The position numbers and the translations under genes were made by a program. 8,076 nt of DNA from Elusimicrobiota bacterium (GTDB lineage Bacteria > Elusimicrobiota > Elusimicrobia > UBA1565 > UBA9628). Every line of letters starts with the position of its first letter. Position 1 is the first letter of the stretch. The stretch spans positions 1 through 8,076 of the forward strand of contig JAGWMT010000136.1 of assembly GCA_028871595.1 (NCBI GenBank), read 5' to 3'. The notes beneath the pieces are model-generated. The model was not told the DNA's origin, ran no database searches, and saw only the letters and a list, made by a program, of their open reading frames with translations. Of this stretch, positions 1-5,973 are shown one piece after another.

Positions 1-240
1 AATCTGCTGGGACGCGTGATCGCGCTGGCCTTGATCCTGGGCGCCGTCTACGGCGTCCGCGAGATTTCGCGCGGCGGATTGGGCTGCTCCCTCGGCGAGG
101 GCGGCAGCTGCACGTTCGTCATGCCCCATGAGGATTCGTCCCCGGCGGTGAAGGCCGCTCCGGCCAAGTCCGACGACCTGTCGAACCCCGACGCCCCCAA
201 GAACATCCCCGCCCCGGCGCCCGAGAAGATCGCGGATTAG
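1..240 (+). CDS. Hypothetical short protein with N-terminal hydrophobic segment (5' end outside window)
   Basis: The frame is open from base 1 to a TAG at 238-240, giving 79 visible residues. A hydrophobic stretch of about 15 residues (IALALILGAVYG) lies near the visible N-terminus and looks like a membrane anchor or signal sequence. It is followed by a glycine-rich part with two cysteines (GLGC and GGSC), the segment MPHED, and a Pro/Ala/Lys-rich tail that is probably disordered. A GTG at position 16 could be a start, but no Shine-Dalgarno sequence precedes it and the hydrophobic segment begins right there, so the start is more likely just upstream of the window. It is the only plus-strand gene and converges on the large minus-strand operon, so it is probably unrelated to it in regulation. 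I do not recognise the family. That this is a real gene rests on the signal-like N-terminus, the clean stop next to the intergenic gap, and the absence of a competing minus-strand gene here. Confidence 0.55.
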   Translation, partial: NLLGRVIALALILGAVYGVREISRGGLGCSLGEGGSCTFVMPHEDSSPAVKAAPAKSDDLSNPDAPKNIPAPAPEKIAD

Positions 241-277
241 ACGGGTGGCATTCAGCAGCTCACTTCGCCGGTAATCC

Positions 278-309
278 TGACCGATTGGTCAAACTTACTC
301 CAGAGTAAG
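278..309. terminator. Two adjacent small hairpins between convergent genes, candidate bidirectional terminator
   Basis: Positions 278-291 form an inverted repeat (TGACC, loop GATT, GGTCA; 5 bp stem). Positions 294-309 form a second one (CTTACT, loop CCAG, AGTAAG; 6 bp stem). The second stem contains the TAA stop of the minus-strand membrane gene. Reading the minus strand, the second hairpin is followed by only three T residues before the other hairpin; reading the plus strand, a TTTT occurs six bases after it. The stems are short and the T tracts poor, so this is not a classic strong intrinsic terminator. The location between two convergent stop codons and the local drop in GC make a termination role plausible. 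Confidence 0.35.
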
Positions 310-723
310 ATTGCCTTTTGGGCTCCGCTCGGGGCCAATCCGCGGCGCCGGCGCGAGCCGCCGCCCCCGTTCGGCGAAGAGCAGCGCGGCGCCCACCAGG
401 AAGACCGGCGAATTGTTGAGCACGAAGAAGCGGGCCGGCGCGAAGGTCTGGTTGTAGCGGATGATGAATCCCGACGAAACGATCCAGGACGCGCACAGCC
501 ACGCGCCCGCCGCGCCCGGACGGCGGAGCGCCAGAAGGCCGGCGGGCAGGACCGACAGCGGCCCGAGCAGCAGGTACAGCCGGAATCCCGTCGAGAACAG
601 CGGACTGCTCAACGGCAGCGGGGCGGCGGTCTGGACCGCCATCCAGGCGTAGAACGCGCCGAACAAGACGAGCCCCGCGTTCTTGGCCGTCTCCAGGCGC
701 CCGCCGCGGGGCGCGGCGCTCAC
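295..723 (-). CDS. Hypothetical four-helix membrane protein, last gene of the pot operon
   Basis: The product has 142 residues. The start is a GTG at 723-721 that overlaps the potC stop by four bases (GTGA); the frame stays open further upstream only as an antiphase shadow of potC. About four hydrophobic segments are visible, roughly at residues 14-31, 47-66, 71-88 and 103-117, separated by short loops. One loop holds an RYNQTFAPARFF segment (residues 89-100). A charged, Pro/Arg-rich tail of about 25 residues follows. The even spacing of the helices and the sudden change from shadow-like to hydrophobic sequence exactly at the GTG support it as a real integral membrane protein. I do not recognise the family. 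It is not part of known PotABCD transporters, which need only two permeases, so it may be an accessory or an unrelated passenger. No Shine-Dalgarno precedes it, so translation probably depends on coupling to potC. Confidence 0.72.
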   Translation of the reverse strand: MSAAPRGGRLETAKNAGLVLFGAFYAWMAVQTAAPLPLSSPLFSTGFRLYLLLGPLSVLPAGLLALRRPGAAGAWLCASWIVSSGFIIRYNQTFAPARFFVLNNSPVFLVGAALLFAERGRRLAPAPRIGPERSPKGNLTLE

Positions 724-1514
724 GCGCGGGCGCCGTCGCCGGAGGCGCGCGCGGCCAGCCAGGCGTTGAAGCCGAGCAGGACGAAGGTCGCGACGAGGAG
801 CGCGACGGAGAGCGCGTTGATCTCCGGAGTCACGCCGAACTTCATCATCGAGTAGATCTTGATGGGCAAGGTCACGATGCCGATGCCGGCCAGGAAGAAC
901 GAGGTCACGAAGTCCTCGAAGCTCACGGTGAAGGCCAGCAAAGACCCGGAGACGATGGCGGGCATCATCAGCGGCAAGGTGACCTTCACGAAAGCCGTCC
1001 ACTCCGTGGCGCCCAGGTCCATGGCGGCCTCCTCCAGGCGGTCGTTGCCGGCGGATTTCAGCCGGGCGCGGACCGCGCCCACGGTGTAGGGCAGGCAGAT
1101 GAGGGCGTGCGCGCAGGCCAGGGAGCCGAAGTCCAGCTCGAAGCCGGCGCGGACCAGGAAGCTCAGCAGGCCCACGCCCAGCGCCACCTCGGGCATCATC
1201 AAGGGCGCGTCGAGCAAGGCGGCGTAGCCCTCGCGTCCCTTGAAGTTCTTGTGGCGCACCATGGCGTAGGCCGCCAGCATGCCCAGCACGGCCGCGATGG
1301 CCGCGGCGGCGGCGGCCAGCTCCAGGGAGGTCAGCATGGAGCTCATCAGCTCCGCGTCGCGGAACAAGGTGGCGTACCACTTGAAGGTGAAGCCGCGCCA
1401 GACGACGTTCCGGTGCGCGTTGTTGAACGAGAAAACCGTCATCACGACGAGAGGCACGTAAAGGAACGCGTAAAGCCCGAGGCAGTACAGCCCCATGCCT
1501 TTGCCCTTTTTCAT
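720..1514 (-). CDS. potC: Spermidine/putrescine ABC transporter permease PotC
   Basis: This is the second transmembrane subunit of a polyamine importer (264 residues, typical for PotC). It pairs with PotB in the inner membrane to form the translocation path driven by PotA. About six hydrophobic segments are visible, roughly at 8-30, 62-85, 103-122, 133-150, 183-207 and 235-256. The cytoplasmic EAA loop that docks on the ATPase is clear at about residues 161-186: EEAAMDLGA, with the conserved Gly at 168, then KVTLP with the LP at 180-181. The N-terminal KWYATLF and the PLMMPEVALGV segment (104-114) are typical of PotC rather than PotB. The ATG at 1514 overlaps the potB stop (ATGA) and has a GGGAG Shine-Dalgarno 8 bases upstream. 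Substrate preference (putrescine, spermidine or a related amine) cannot be fixed from the permease alone. Confidence 0.93.
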   Translation of the reverse strand: MKKGKGMGLYCLGLYAFLYVPLVVMTVFSFNNAHRNVVWRGFTFKWYATLFRDAELMSSMLTSLELAAAAAAIAAVLGMLAAYAMVRHKNFKGREGYAALLDAPLMMPEVALGVGLLSFLVRAGFELDFGSLACAHALICLPYTVGAVRARLKSAGNDRLEEAAMDLGATEWTAFVKVTLPLMMPAIVSGSLLAFTVSFEDFVTSFFLAGIGIVTLPIKIYSMMKFGVTPEINALSVALLVATFVLLGFNAWLAARASGDGARA

Positions 1515-2383
1515 GCGTCGGGCTCCCACTTCCGGTAGGCCCACAGTCCCGCGACCAACCCAGTCAAGAGAAGACACGTGAGCGCCGCGCCGAAGGGCCA
1601 GTCCTGGGCCATCAGGAACTGGTTCGAGATCAGGTTGCCCAGCAGGTAGAAGCGCGGGCCGCCCAGCAGTTCGGCGGTCAGGAAGTCCCCCAGGCACGGG
1701 ACGAAGGTGAGCAGGGCCCCCGCGATCACGCCCGGCAGCGACAACGGCAAGGTGATTTTCAGGAACGTGGTCCAGCGGTTCGCGCCCAGATCGTAGCCCG
1801 CTTCGATGAGGTTTCGCGGGACCTTCTCGAGAGAACCGTACAGCGGCAAAACGGTGAACGGAAGATAAAAGTACACCAGGCCGAGCAGGACCGAGAACGG
1901 AGTATAAAGTATCCCGATGGGCGCCGAAATGAAACCGAACCGGAGAAGAGCGGTATTGAGAAGCCCCTCCTTCCCCAGAATGATCATCCAGCTGTAGAAC
2001 GCGACCAGGCAGGAGGTCCAGAACGGCACCATCAGGCCGATGATCAGCGCGTTGCGCCATTTGCCCGCGCGGAAGCTCAGGTAATACGCGAGCGGGTAAC
2101 CCAGCAGAAGGCAGAGGCCCGTGGTTCCCCCCGCGAAGGCCAAGGTGCGCAGGAGCACGGGGATGTACTTGGGATCGAAGGCGCGGCGGTAGTTGTCCAG
2201 GTTCAACGTCCAGACGACTTCCCCGTAGGCGCCGTTTTTCGCGAACGAGAGGGCGATCAGCCCGAGAGCGGGCACCACCATGAATATAAGCAACCAAGCG
2301 GACGCGGGCGCCAAAAGCAGATGGCTCGCGGCGGACCGGCGTCCGGACAGCAGCCAAGACAGCGCATTATTGACCTTCTTCAC
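1511..2383 (-). CDS. potB: Spermidine/putrescine ABC transporter permease PotB
   Basis: First permease subunit of the polyamine importer, 290 residues, near the usual length. Hydrophobic segments lie roughly at 22-46, 80-103, 112-135, 158-182, 215-236 and 264-283. The EAA loop is visible at about 192-218: IEAGYDLGA, with the conserved Gly at 200, then KITLPLSLPGV with LP at 212-213. The segments FWTSCLVAFYSWMIILG (121-137) and PCLGDFLTAELLGG (229-242) match the PotB/PotH type permease pattern. The chosen start is GTG at 2383-2381, which overlaps the potD stop by four bases (GTGA) and has a GAAGG sequence 4 bases upstream. Its codons include more A/T-ending ones than potC, potD or potA. It would form the membrane heterodimer with PotC. 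Confidence 0.93.
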   Translation of the reverse strand: MKKVNNALSWLLSGRRSAASHLLLAPASAWLLIFMVVPALGLIALSFAKNGAYGEVVWTLNLDNYRRAFDPKYIPVLLRTLAFAGGTTGLCLLLGYPLAYYLSFRAGKWRNALIIGLMVPFWTSCLVAFYSWMIILGKEGLLNTALLRFGFISAPIGILYTPFSVLLGLVYFYLPFTVLPLYGSLEKVPRNLIEAGYDLGANRWTTFLKITLPLSLPGVIAGALLTFVPCLGDFLTAELLGGPRFYLLGNLISNQFLMAQDWPFGAALTCLLLTGLVAGLWAYRKWEPDA

Positions 2384-3435
2384 GCGACCTTCACGTCCGC
2401 CCAGGTTTCGTTCCACATCTCCGACTGCTCGGGGTCGAGCACGTGGTGGAGCTTCAGCGCGGCCATCTGCTTCTTGGGCGGATAGACGCGGGGATCGTTG
2501 CGCAGGACCGGGTCGGCCAGCGGCCAGGCCTTCTCGTTGGGCGAGGCGTAGCGCACGTAGTTGGCGTTGTCGGCGGCCACCTGCGGCTCCAGCAGGTAGT
2601 CGATGAGGCGCAGCGTGTCCTCGCGGTGGTGGGAGCCGCGCATCAGGGCCAGGCAGTCCACCCACATGTAGGTACCCTCCTTCGGGATGCAGTAGTCCAG
2701 ATCGGGGTTGTCGCGCGCGGCCTGGAACAGGTCCCCGGACCAGGTCATCGCCAGGTCGATCTCGCCGGCCACCAGGCTGTTGAGGTACGAGGAGCTGGAG
2801 TACTGCTTGACCAGGGGCTTCTGCCGCACCAGCAGGTCGCGGATCTTCTTGAAGTCGGCGGGGTCGCGCGTGGTCTGCTCGATGCCCAGGAGCTGCATGG
2901 CCACCGCGATGCAGTCGCGCACGTTGTCGAGCATGGAGATCCGGTCCTTGTACTTCGGATTCCAGAGGTCCCACCAGGACGTGGGCGGCTTCTTGAGCGT
3001 CTTGCGGTTGAACGCGATCCCCGTGGTTCCCCACAGGTACGGCACGGTGGACTCGTCGGGATCGAACGTGGTGTGGCGGAAGCGGGGCGCCAGGTTGTCC
3101 AGGTTCTTCAGCACGCCCGGCGGCATGGGGTCGATCAGGTTCAGGGCCCGGAAGCGCGGGATCAGGTAGTCGCCGACCACGATCAGGTCGTAGCCGCGCG
3201 CGCCGGCGCGGAGCTTGGCGAACATCTCTTCCTCGTCGGCGAACAGGTCGTAGCGCACGTCCACGCCGGTGCGCTTGGTGAAGTTCGGCAGGGTGTCCTT
3301 GCCGATGTAGTTCGACCAGTTGAAGAAGTTGACGACGTGGCGCTTGTCGGCCCGGCGGCAGGCGGCCAGGAAGGACGGCAGCAGGGGCGAGAGCACCGCC
3401 GCCTTCAGGAAGTCCCGCCGCGTGACGCCGCTCAT
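2380..3435 (-). CDS. potD: Spermidine/putrescine-binding protein PotD, Tat-type lipoprotein
   Basis: Extracytoplasmic polyamine-binding protein that delivers substrate to PotB-PotC; 351 residues, normal for PotD. The N-terminus carries a twin-arginine motif (TRRDFLK, residues 5-11), a short hydrophobic stretch and a lipobox (LAAC, Cys26), so it is predicted to be exported folded by Tat and lipid-anchored. The mature part begins with VVNFFNWSNYIG; Trp40 and Tyr43 align by eye with the Trp34/Tyr37 pair of E. coli PotD. Further matches to known ligand residues are Tyr90 (Tyr85), Trp232 in MTWSGD (Trp229), and Trp258 and Asp260 in MWVDCLAL (Trp255, Asp257). The acidic residue Asp174 would replace Glu171, and Asn171 would replace Asp168. 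The retained acidic and aromatic residues fit amine binding. The start ATG directly follows the potA stop (TAAATG) with no clear Shine-Dalgarno. Confidence 0.93.
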   Translation of the reverse strand: MSGVTRRDFLKAAVLSPLLPSFLAACRRADKRHVVNFFNWSNYIGKDTLPNFTKRTGVDVRYDLFADEEEMFAKLRAGARGYDLIVVGDYLIPRFRALNLIDPMPPGVLKNLDNLAPRFRHTTFDPDESTVPYLWGTTGIAFNRKTLKKPPTSWWDLWNPKYKDRISMLDNVRDCIAVAMQLLGIEQTTRDPADFKKIRDLLVRQKPLVKQYSSSSYLNSLVAGEIDLAMTWSGDLFQAARDNPDLDYCIPKEGTYMWVDCLALMRGSHHREDTLRLIDYLLEPQVAADNANYVRYASPNEKAWPLADPVLRNDPRVYPPKKQMAALKLHHVLDPEQSEMWNETWADVKVA

Positions 3436-4554
3436 TTAGGCGCGTTCGAGGATGTACACGTCCTCGGGCTGGACCGCGGCGATGACCGGCACGCCGATGT
3501 CGTCGTGGACCGCGTAGCGGTCGCCGCCGGCCAGGGCGACCGTGAGGCGGTCGGGGTTCTTTTTGAACATATGCAGGTAGATTTGGCAGGCGTCGCCCAG
3601 GAACACGGAGTCCATCAAGGTGGCGTCGAAGCGCAGGGCGCCGAACGGGAGCTCGTCCTTGTAGAAGACCTTGACGCGCTCGGGCCGGATGCCGACCTTG
3701 ACCTTCGCGCCCACCTCGGGCAGGACTTCCCCCGGGTCCAGCGGGACGTCGATGTCGTGCTCGTTCTCCAGGAGCAGATGCGCGCGCCCCTCCTTCCCGG
3801 GCAGGACCTCGGCCGTCAGGATGTTCGCCCCGCCGATGAAGTCGGCCACGAAGGACGTCTTCGGCATCTCGTAGATCTCGCCCGGGGTGCCGATCTGCTC
3901 GATGCGGCCCAGGTTGAAGACGGCGATGCGGTCGGACATGGTCATCGCCTCTTCCTGATCGTGCGTCACGTAGACGAAGGCGATGCCCAGCTTCTTCTGC
4001 AGGCGCTTGAGCTCCAGCTGCATCTCCTTGCGCAGCTTCAAGTCCAAGGCGCCCAGGGGCTCGTCGAGCAGGAGGATGGAGGGCCGTCCCGCGATGGCGC
4101 GCGCCAGCGCCACGCGCTGCATCTGGCCGCCGGACAGAGACGTGGTGCGGCGGCTCTCGAAGCCGTGGAGCTGGACCATGGCCAGGGCTTCCGGGATGCG
4201 GCGCTTGATCTCGTCCTCGGGGACCTTGTCCATGCGCATGCCGAAGGCGATGTTCCCCGCCACGTCCAGGTGCGGGAACAGCGCGTAATGCTGGAAGACC
4301 GTGTGCACGTCGCGCTCGTACGGCGGCTGGTCGGTCACGTCCACGCCGTCCAGGCGGACGCGGCCGGAGTCGGGCGTTTCGAAGCCGGCGACGATGCGCA
4401 AGGTCGTGGTCTTGCCGCAGCCGGAGGGGCCCAGCAAGGTCATGAACTCGCCCCGGCGCACGGTGAGTTGGACGTCGCGCAGGATCGGGTTGGTCCCGAA
4501 GGATTTCGAGATCGGGCCGATCTCGAGGAGGGTCTTGGAGGTCACGGTCGTCAT
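3436..4554 (-). CDS. potA: Spermidine/putrescine ABC transporter ATP-binding protein PotA
   Basis: ATPase subunit that powers polyamine import through PotB-PotC; 372 residues, typical for PotA. The nucleotide-binding domain fills about residues 8-240: Walker A GPSGCGKTT (42-50), Q-loop Gln88 in VFQHYALFPH, signature LSGGQMQRV (140-148), Walker B ILLLDEP (160-166) with catalytic Glu165, D-loop ALD (169-171) and switch His198 in VTHDQEEAM. The C-terminal part contains the TOBE/OB-fold region of this subfamily, with GIRPERV (about 298-304) and a second block ending near VQPEDVYIL. The signature has Met145 where Gln is most common. The ATG at 4554 overlaps the last base of the upstream TAA (TAATG), and a GAGG stands ten bases upstream. 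All catalytic motifs are intact. Closely related ATPases serve other substrates, but the neighbouring PotD, PotB and PotC settle the call. Confidence 0.95.
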   Translation of the reverse strand: MTTVTSKTLLEIGPISKSFGTNPILRDVQLTVRRGEFMTLLGPSGCGKTTTLRIVAGFETPDSGRVRLDGVDVTDQPPYERDVHTVFQHYALFPHLDVAGNIAFGMRMDKVPEDEIKRRIPEALAMVQLHGFESRRTTSLSGGQMQRVALARAIAGRPSILLLDEPLGALDLKLRKEMQLELKRLQKKLGIAFVYVTHDQEEAMTMSDRIAVFNLGRIEQIGTPGEIYEMPKTSFVADFIGGANILTAEVLPGKEGRAHLLLENEHDIDVPLDPGEVLPEVGAKVKVGIRPERVKVFYKDELPFGALRFDATLMDSVFLGDACQIYLHMFKKNPDRLTVALAGGDRYAVHDDIGVPVIAAVQPEDVYILERA

Positions 4555-4742
4555 TATACCATCGCCTCGCCTTCGCCGGGCTCGTGCCCGGCGCAGGAAA
4601 GCACCGGGAGCCGCGGCCATTTCGGATAGCGCGGGTCGGTCTCGGCCCGCAGGCATTGATAGAAAACGGAGCCGCCGGACGAGGTCAGCGCCCGCGCGCG
4701 CCGGCACGAGGCGCAGAGTCCGGCGGGCGGGGGTTCGTTCAT
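4554..4742 (-). CDS. Small four-cysteine protein, probable zinc-ribbon-like, uncharacterised
   Basis: The product is only 62 residues. Cysteines stand at 10, 13 (CASC), 30 and 50, a CxxC plus two single Cys arrangement that could bind one zinc ion. Between them are SVFYQC (25-30), the segment DPRYPKWPRLPV (36-47) and LSCAGHE. From memory, short proteins with the layout CxxC, basic patch, SxFYxC, TDPRFPKYPxLPVxxC are scattered through many bacteria as conserved hypotheticals; I know of no assigned function. The ATG at 4742 overlaps the rocD stop (ATGA), and its TAA overlaps the potA start (TAATG), so it sits in a translationally coupled chain between rocD and potA. No signal peptide or membrane segment is seen, so it should be cytoplasmic. 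No Shine-Dalgarno precedes the ATG. Zinc binding is inferred from the cysteine pattern. Confidence 0.82.
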   Translation of the reverse strand: MNEPPPAGLCASCRRARALTSSGGSVFYQCLRAETDPRYPKWPRLPVLSCAGHEPGEGEAMV

Positions 4743-5944
4743 CCCGGAAAGGCCGCGACGGCGTCGCGGAGGATCCGGAAGGCCGCGTCCACCTGCGCGT
4801 CGTTGATCACCAGCGGCGGGGCGAGCCGCACGGTGTTCTGGTGCGTGTCCTTGGCCAGCAGGCCGCGCTTCATCAGGTCGAGGACGAGCGGGCGCACGGG
4901 GACCGTGAACTCCAGGGCCAGCATCAGGCCCCGGCCGCGGATCTCTTTTAGATGCGGGTGCTTCAGGGTCTTGAGCTTGGCCAGCAATTTGGCGCCCATT
5001 TTGGCCGAACGCTGGGGCAGCTTCTCGCGGATCAGCACCTGCAGCGCGGCCTCGCCGATGGCGCAGGCCAGCGGGTTGCCTCCGAAGGTGGAGCCGTGCG
5101 TGCCCGGCACGAACAGGCTCATCACCGCCTCGCTTCCGACAAGGGCGGAGATCGGATACAGGCCGCCCGACAGCGCCTTGCCCAGCACGTACAGGTCGGG
5201 GACGACGCCGTCCAGGTCGCAGGCGAACATGGCACCGGCGCGGCCCAGCCCGGTCTGGATCTCGTCGGCGCACATCAGGACCCGGTAGGTGGAGCACAGG
5301 CGGCGCGCCTTCTTCAAATAGCCCGGAGGCGGGATGACCACGCCGGCCTCGCCCTGGATGGGCTCGAACAGGAAGCCGACGGTGTTGGCGTTGATCGCGC
5401 TTTTCAGCGCGTCCGCGTCGCCGTAAGGAATCCGCACGAAGCCCGGCGTGGCGGGGCCGAAGCCCTCGTAGGAGTCGGGATCGGAGGAGAAGCCGACGAT
5501 GGTGGTGGTGCGGCCGTGGAAGTTGTTGTCGCAGACGATGATTTCGGCCTTATCCTGGTCCACGCCCTTGGCGCGATAGCCCCACAGGCGCATGGCCTTG
5601 ATCGCGGTCTCCACGGCCTCGGCGCCGGAGTTCATGGGCAACGCGCGGTCCATGCCGGTCGTCTCGCACAGGAGCTTCAGGAACGGTCCCAGGCGCTCGT
5701 TATGGAACGCGCGCGAAGTCAGAGTCACCTTGCCCAGCTGCGCCTTCGCGGCGGCCACGATCTTGGGGTGGTTGTGCCCCTGGTTCAGCGCGGAGTAGGC
5801 GGACAGGAAGTCGAAGTAGCGCTTGCCGTCCACGTCCCAGACGTAAACGCCCTTGGCGCGGGCGACCGCCACCGGCAGCGGGTGGTAGTTGTGCGCGCCG
5901 TATCTATCGGCGACGGCGACGACCTTCGAGGTTTTGGGGGACAT
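4739..5944 (-). CDS. rocD: Ornithine aminotransferase (ornithine--oxo-acid transaminase)
   Basis: PLP-dependent class III aminotransferase that moves the delta-amino group of L-ornithine to 2-oxoglutarate, giving glutamate 5-semialdehyde and glutamate in the cytoplasm; 401 residues, normal for RocD. The N-terminal YGAHNYHPLPVA (15-26) and FLSAYSALNQGHNHP (46-60) are hallmarks of ornithine aminotransferases. PLP contacts visible: SGAEA (106-110), Asp227 in ADEIQTG, catalytic Lys256 in LGKALSGGLYP, and Thr286 in GSTFGGNP. Arg145 in FHGRT corresponds by alignment to Arg180 of human OAT, which binds the substrate carboxylate, and Glu199 in QGEAGVV to the Glu235 switch residue, so ornithine specificity is well supported. 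The ATG at 5944 is preferred over upstream in-frame codons, which fall inside the preceding gene. It is 29 bases after that gene's stop and has no recognisable Shine-Dalgarno. Confidence 0.94.
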   Translation of the reverse strand: MSPKTSKVVAVADRYGAHNYHPLPVAVARAKGVYVWDVDGKRYFDFLSAYSALNQGHNHPKIVAAAKAQLGKVTLTSRAFHNERLGPFLKLLCETTGMDRALPMNSGAEAVETAIKAMRLWGYRAKGVDQDKAEIIVCDNNFHGRTTTIVGFSSDPDSYEGFGPATPGFVRIPYGDADALKSAINANTVGFLFEPIQGEAGVVIPPPGYLKKARRLCSTYRVLMCADEIQTGLGRAGAMFACDLDGVVPDLYVLGKALSGGLYPISALVGSEAVMSLFVPGTHGSTFGGNPLACAIGEAALQVLIREKLPQRSAKMGAKLLAKLKTLKHPHLKEIRGRGLMLALEFTVPVRPLVLDLMKRGLLAKDTHQNTVRLAPPLVINDAQVDAAFRILRDAVAAFPG

Positions 5945-5973
5945 GGGCGATGCTAGCAAATGCGGCCCGCGGC

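Noticed and set aside
724..1380. N-terminal extension of the 295-723 membrane protein into potC
   Set aside because: The upstream part is Arg/Gly/Ala-rich out-of-frame potC sequence. Membrane-like sequence begins exactly at the GTG at 723 that overlaps the potC stop.
2443..4629. Very long plus-strand open frame (728 codons) opposite potA and potD
   Set aside because: It is exactly antisense to two well-supported genes. Its product is rich in Val, His, Asp, Gln, Gly and Leu with no domain or motif, typical of a shadow frame in GC-rich DNA with few A/T-ending codons.
4952..5956. Plus-strand open frame (334 codons) opposite rocD
   Set aside because: Antisense shadow of a clear ornithine aminotransferase, with the same His/Val/Gly/Gln-rich composition.
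5945..5973. Promoter or terminator in the spacer between the two aminotransferase genes
   Set aside because: Only 29 bases; no -35/-10-like pair, no stem with a T tract. A GCTAGC palindrome is present but too short to mean anything.
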